Source: Oscillospiraceae bacterium
GTDB lineage: Bacteria; Bacillota; Clostridia; Oscillospirales; Oscillospiraceae
DNA: 13,860 nt
Assembly: GCA_028708585.1 (NCBI GenBank)
Contig: JAQVYO010000031.1
Location: forward strand, 1-13,860
Direction of reading: 5' to 3'
Both the position numbers and the translations under genes were made by a program. Shown here in pieces: positions 12,830 to 13,860 of this stretch. How positions within the stretch are numbered: position 1 is the first letter of the stretch; each line of letters opens with the position of its first letter. The notes beneath the pieces were generated by a model that worked only from the letters and a program-made list of their open reading frames with translations, had not been told where the DNA came from and did no database searches.

Positions 12830-13860
12830 CGTTTACCTATCCCCTTGCCGCAGCGCCGGCGCTGAACGATATCAGCCTAACGGTGCAGCAGGGGGAATTT
12901 GTCACGATCTGCGGCGCCTCCGGCTGCGGAAAAACCACCTTTCTGCGGCATTTGAAGCCTGTCCTCACCCCACATGGAACCAAAAAAGGCGAGCTTCTCT
13001 TTTCTGGAATTTCCCTTGCGCAGATGGATCCGGGCACACAGGCGGCGGAAATCGGGTTTGTGCTGCAAACGCCGGACAGCCAGATCGTCACGGACAAGGT
13101 CTGGCATGAGCTGGCGTTCGGACTGGAATCGCTGGGTTATGACAACCCAACTATCCGACTGCGGGTGGCAGAGATGGCCAGCTTTTTCGGTATTCAGCAC
13201 TGGTTTTCAAAAGATGTAAACGCGCTTTCCGGCGGGGAAAAACAGCTTTTGAACCTTGCTTCCGTTATGGCAATGCAGCCTTCCGTTTTGATTCTAGACG
13301 AGCCAACAAGCCAGCTAGACCCAATCGCCGCCGCCGATTTTCTGGAAACAGTTCAAAAAATCAATCGCGCGCTGGGCACAACCATCATTTTGACCGAGCA
13401 TCGGCTGGAAGAAGTGCTTCCCATGTCCGACCGGGTCCTCGTCCTGGAAAAGGGGAAAATCATTGCGGACGATACGCCCCAGGCGGTTGGAGAAGCGCTC
13501 AAAAAGCAAAACCACCCCATGTTCTTTGCAATGCCCGTCCCCATGCGGGTTTACGCAGGTGTGAAAAGCAGCCTTCCCTGTCCTGTAACCGTCCGGGACG
13601 GGCGAAAATGGCTGGATTCCCTTCCGCTTCACAAGTCCGCCGCCTGCCGGAAACCTTCTTCCTCCAGCGTCTCCCATACCGCTTCTGTGCGTCATGCCAA
13701 AAAGAGCGCGGATCCTCCCGCTGTCCGCTTAAAAGACGTCTGGTTTAAATATGATAAAAACTTGCCAGACACCATCAAAGGCTTGTCTCTGGAAGTGAAC
13801 CAAGGGCAGCTTTACTGTATTTTAGGGGGAAACGGAACCGGGAAAACCACCGCTCTATCC
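12802..13860 (+). CDS. Double-domain ECF ABC ATPase (EcfA fusion), 3' end outside window
   Basis: The ATG at 12802 has GGGAGGAA at 12789-12796 and overlaps ecfT by 28 bases. The frame is open to the window end (353 residues so far). The first nucleotide-binding domain is complete: Walker A GASGCGKTT (38-46), Q-loop Q89 in VLQTPDSQ, signature LSGGEKQ (142-148), Walker B VLILDEPTSQLD (162-173) and switch H200 in TEHRLEE. After a Ser/Lys-rich linker (about 265-305) a second domain begins at VRLKDVWFKYD, with Walker A GGNGTGKTT (342-350) just before the edge. So one polypeptide carries both ATPase halves, as in YkoD-type ECF modules, where most ECF systems use separate EcfA1 and EcfA2. It powers import together with EcfT. 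The linker is long for a simple domain joint. The S component would be expected downstream. Confidence 0.93.
   Translation, partial: MELYQIKNLTFTYPLAAAPALNDISLTVQQGEFVTICGASGCGKTTFLRHLKPVLTPHGTKKGELLFSGISLAQMDPGTQAAEIGFVLQTPDSQIVTDKVWHELAFGLESLGYDNPTIRLRVAEMASFFGIQHWFSKDVNALSGGEKQLLNLASVMAMQPSVLILDEPTSQLDPIAAADFLETVQKINRALGTTIILTEHRLEEVLPMSDRVLVLEKGKIIADDTPQAVGEALKKQNHPMFFAMPVPMRVYAGVKSSLPCPVTVRDGRKWLDSLPLHKSAACRKPSSSSVSHTASVRHAKKSADPPAVRLKDVWFKYDKNLPDTIKGLSLEVNQGQLYCILGGNGTGKTTALS

Overview
The window looks like the chromosome of a low-to-mid GC Gram-positive anaerobe of the Clostridia, probably near the Oscillospirales. The signs are SLH-anchored surface proteins, an ECF-type vitamin transporter, sigma-A promoters, strong Shine-Dalgarno sites and TTG/GTG starts. 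The placement is inferred from gene families, not from a marker gene.

Left part (1-4615) is ordinary and partly decayed. It opens inside a CtpE-like P-type cation ATPase, followed at once by a wrecked uppP (undecaprenyl-diphosphatase) with an internal deletion, a frame change and no 3' half. On the minus strand are two tandem serine tRNA genes (TGA and GCT anticodons) with a clear promoter and two T-tracted hairpins. The tRNA promoter lies inside the 3' tail of a decayed EamA-type transporter. On the plus strand follow a cysteine synthase, a 74-residue protein of unknown function and a short DtxR-type metal-dependent repressor, each with its own promoter.

Right part (4764-13860) is the notable one. 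A cobalamin riboswitch with an intrinsic terminator heads a plus-strand operon of five genes: (1) a 1415-residue secreted SLH protein with two DUF4430 (transcobalamin beta-like) domains, a PQQ-like beta-propeller and three small Ig-like modules; (2) a 545-residue secreted SLH protein with an alpha/alpha-barrel of the prenyltransferase/terpene-cyclase-repeat type, the fold of the transcobalamin alpha domain; (3) a 276-residue membrane-anchored DUF4430 protein on a long flexible linker; (4) an EcfT/CbiQ-type transmembrane subunit; (5) a double-domain ECF ATPase that runs off the window.

Taken together, the operon reads as a B12-repressed corrinoid uptake system. The two domains that form animal intrinsic factor and transcobalamin are split over separate wall-anchored and membrane-anchored proteins, which would hand cobalamin to an ECF transporter. 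The substrate-binding S component is not in the window and may lie just downstream. The riboswitch and domain patterns are seen directly; corrinoid binding by the surface proteins is inference.
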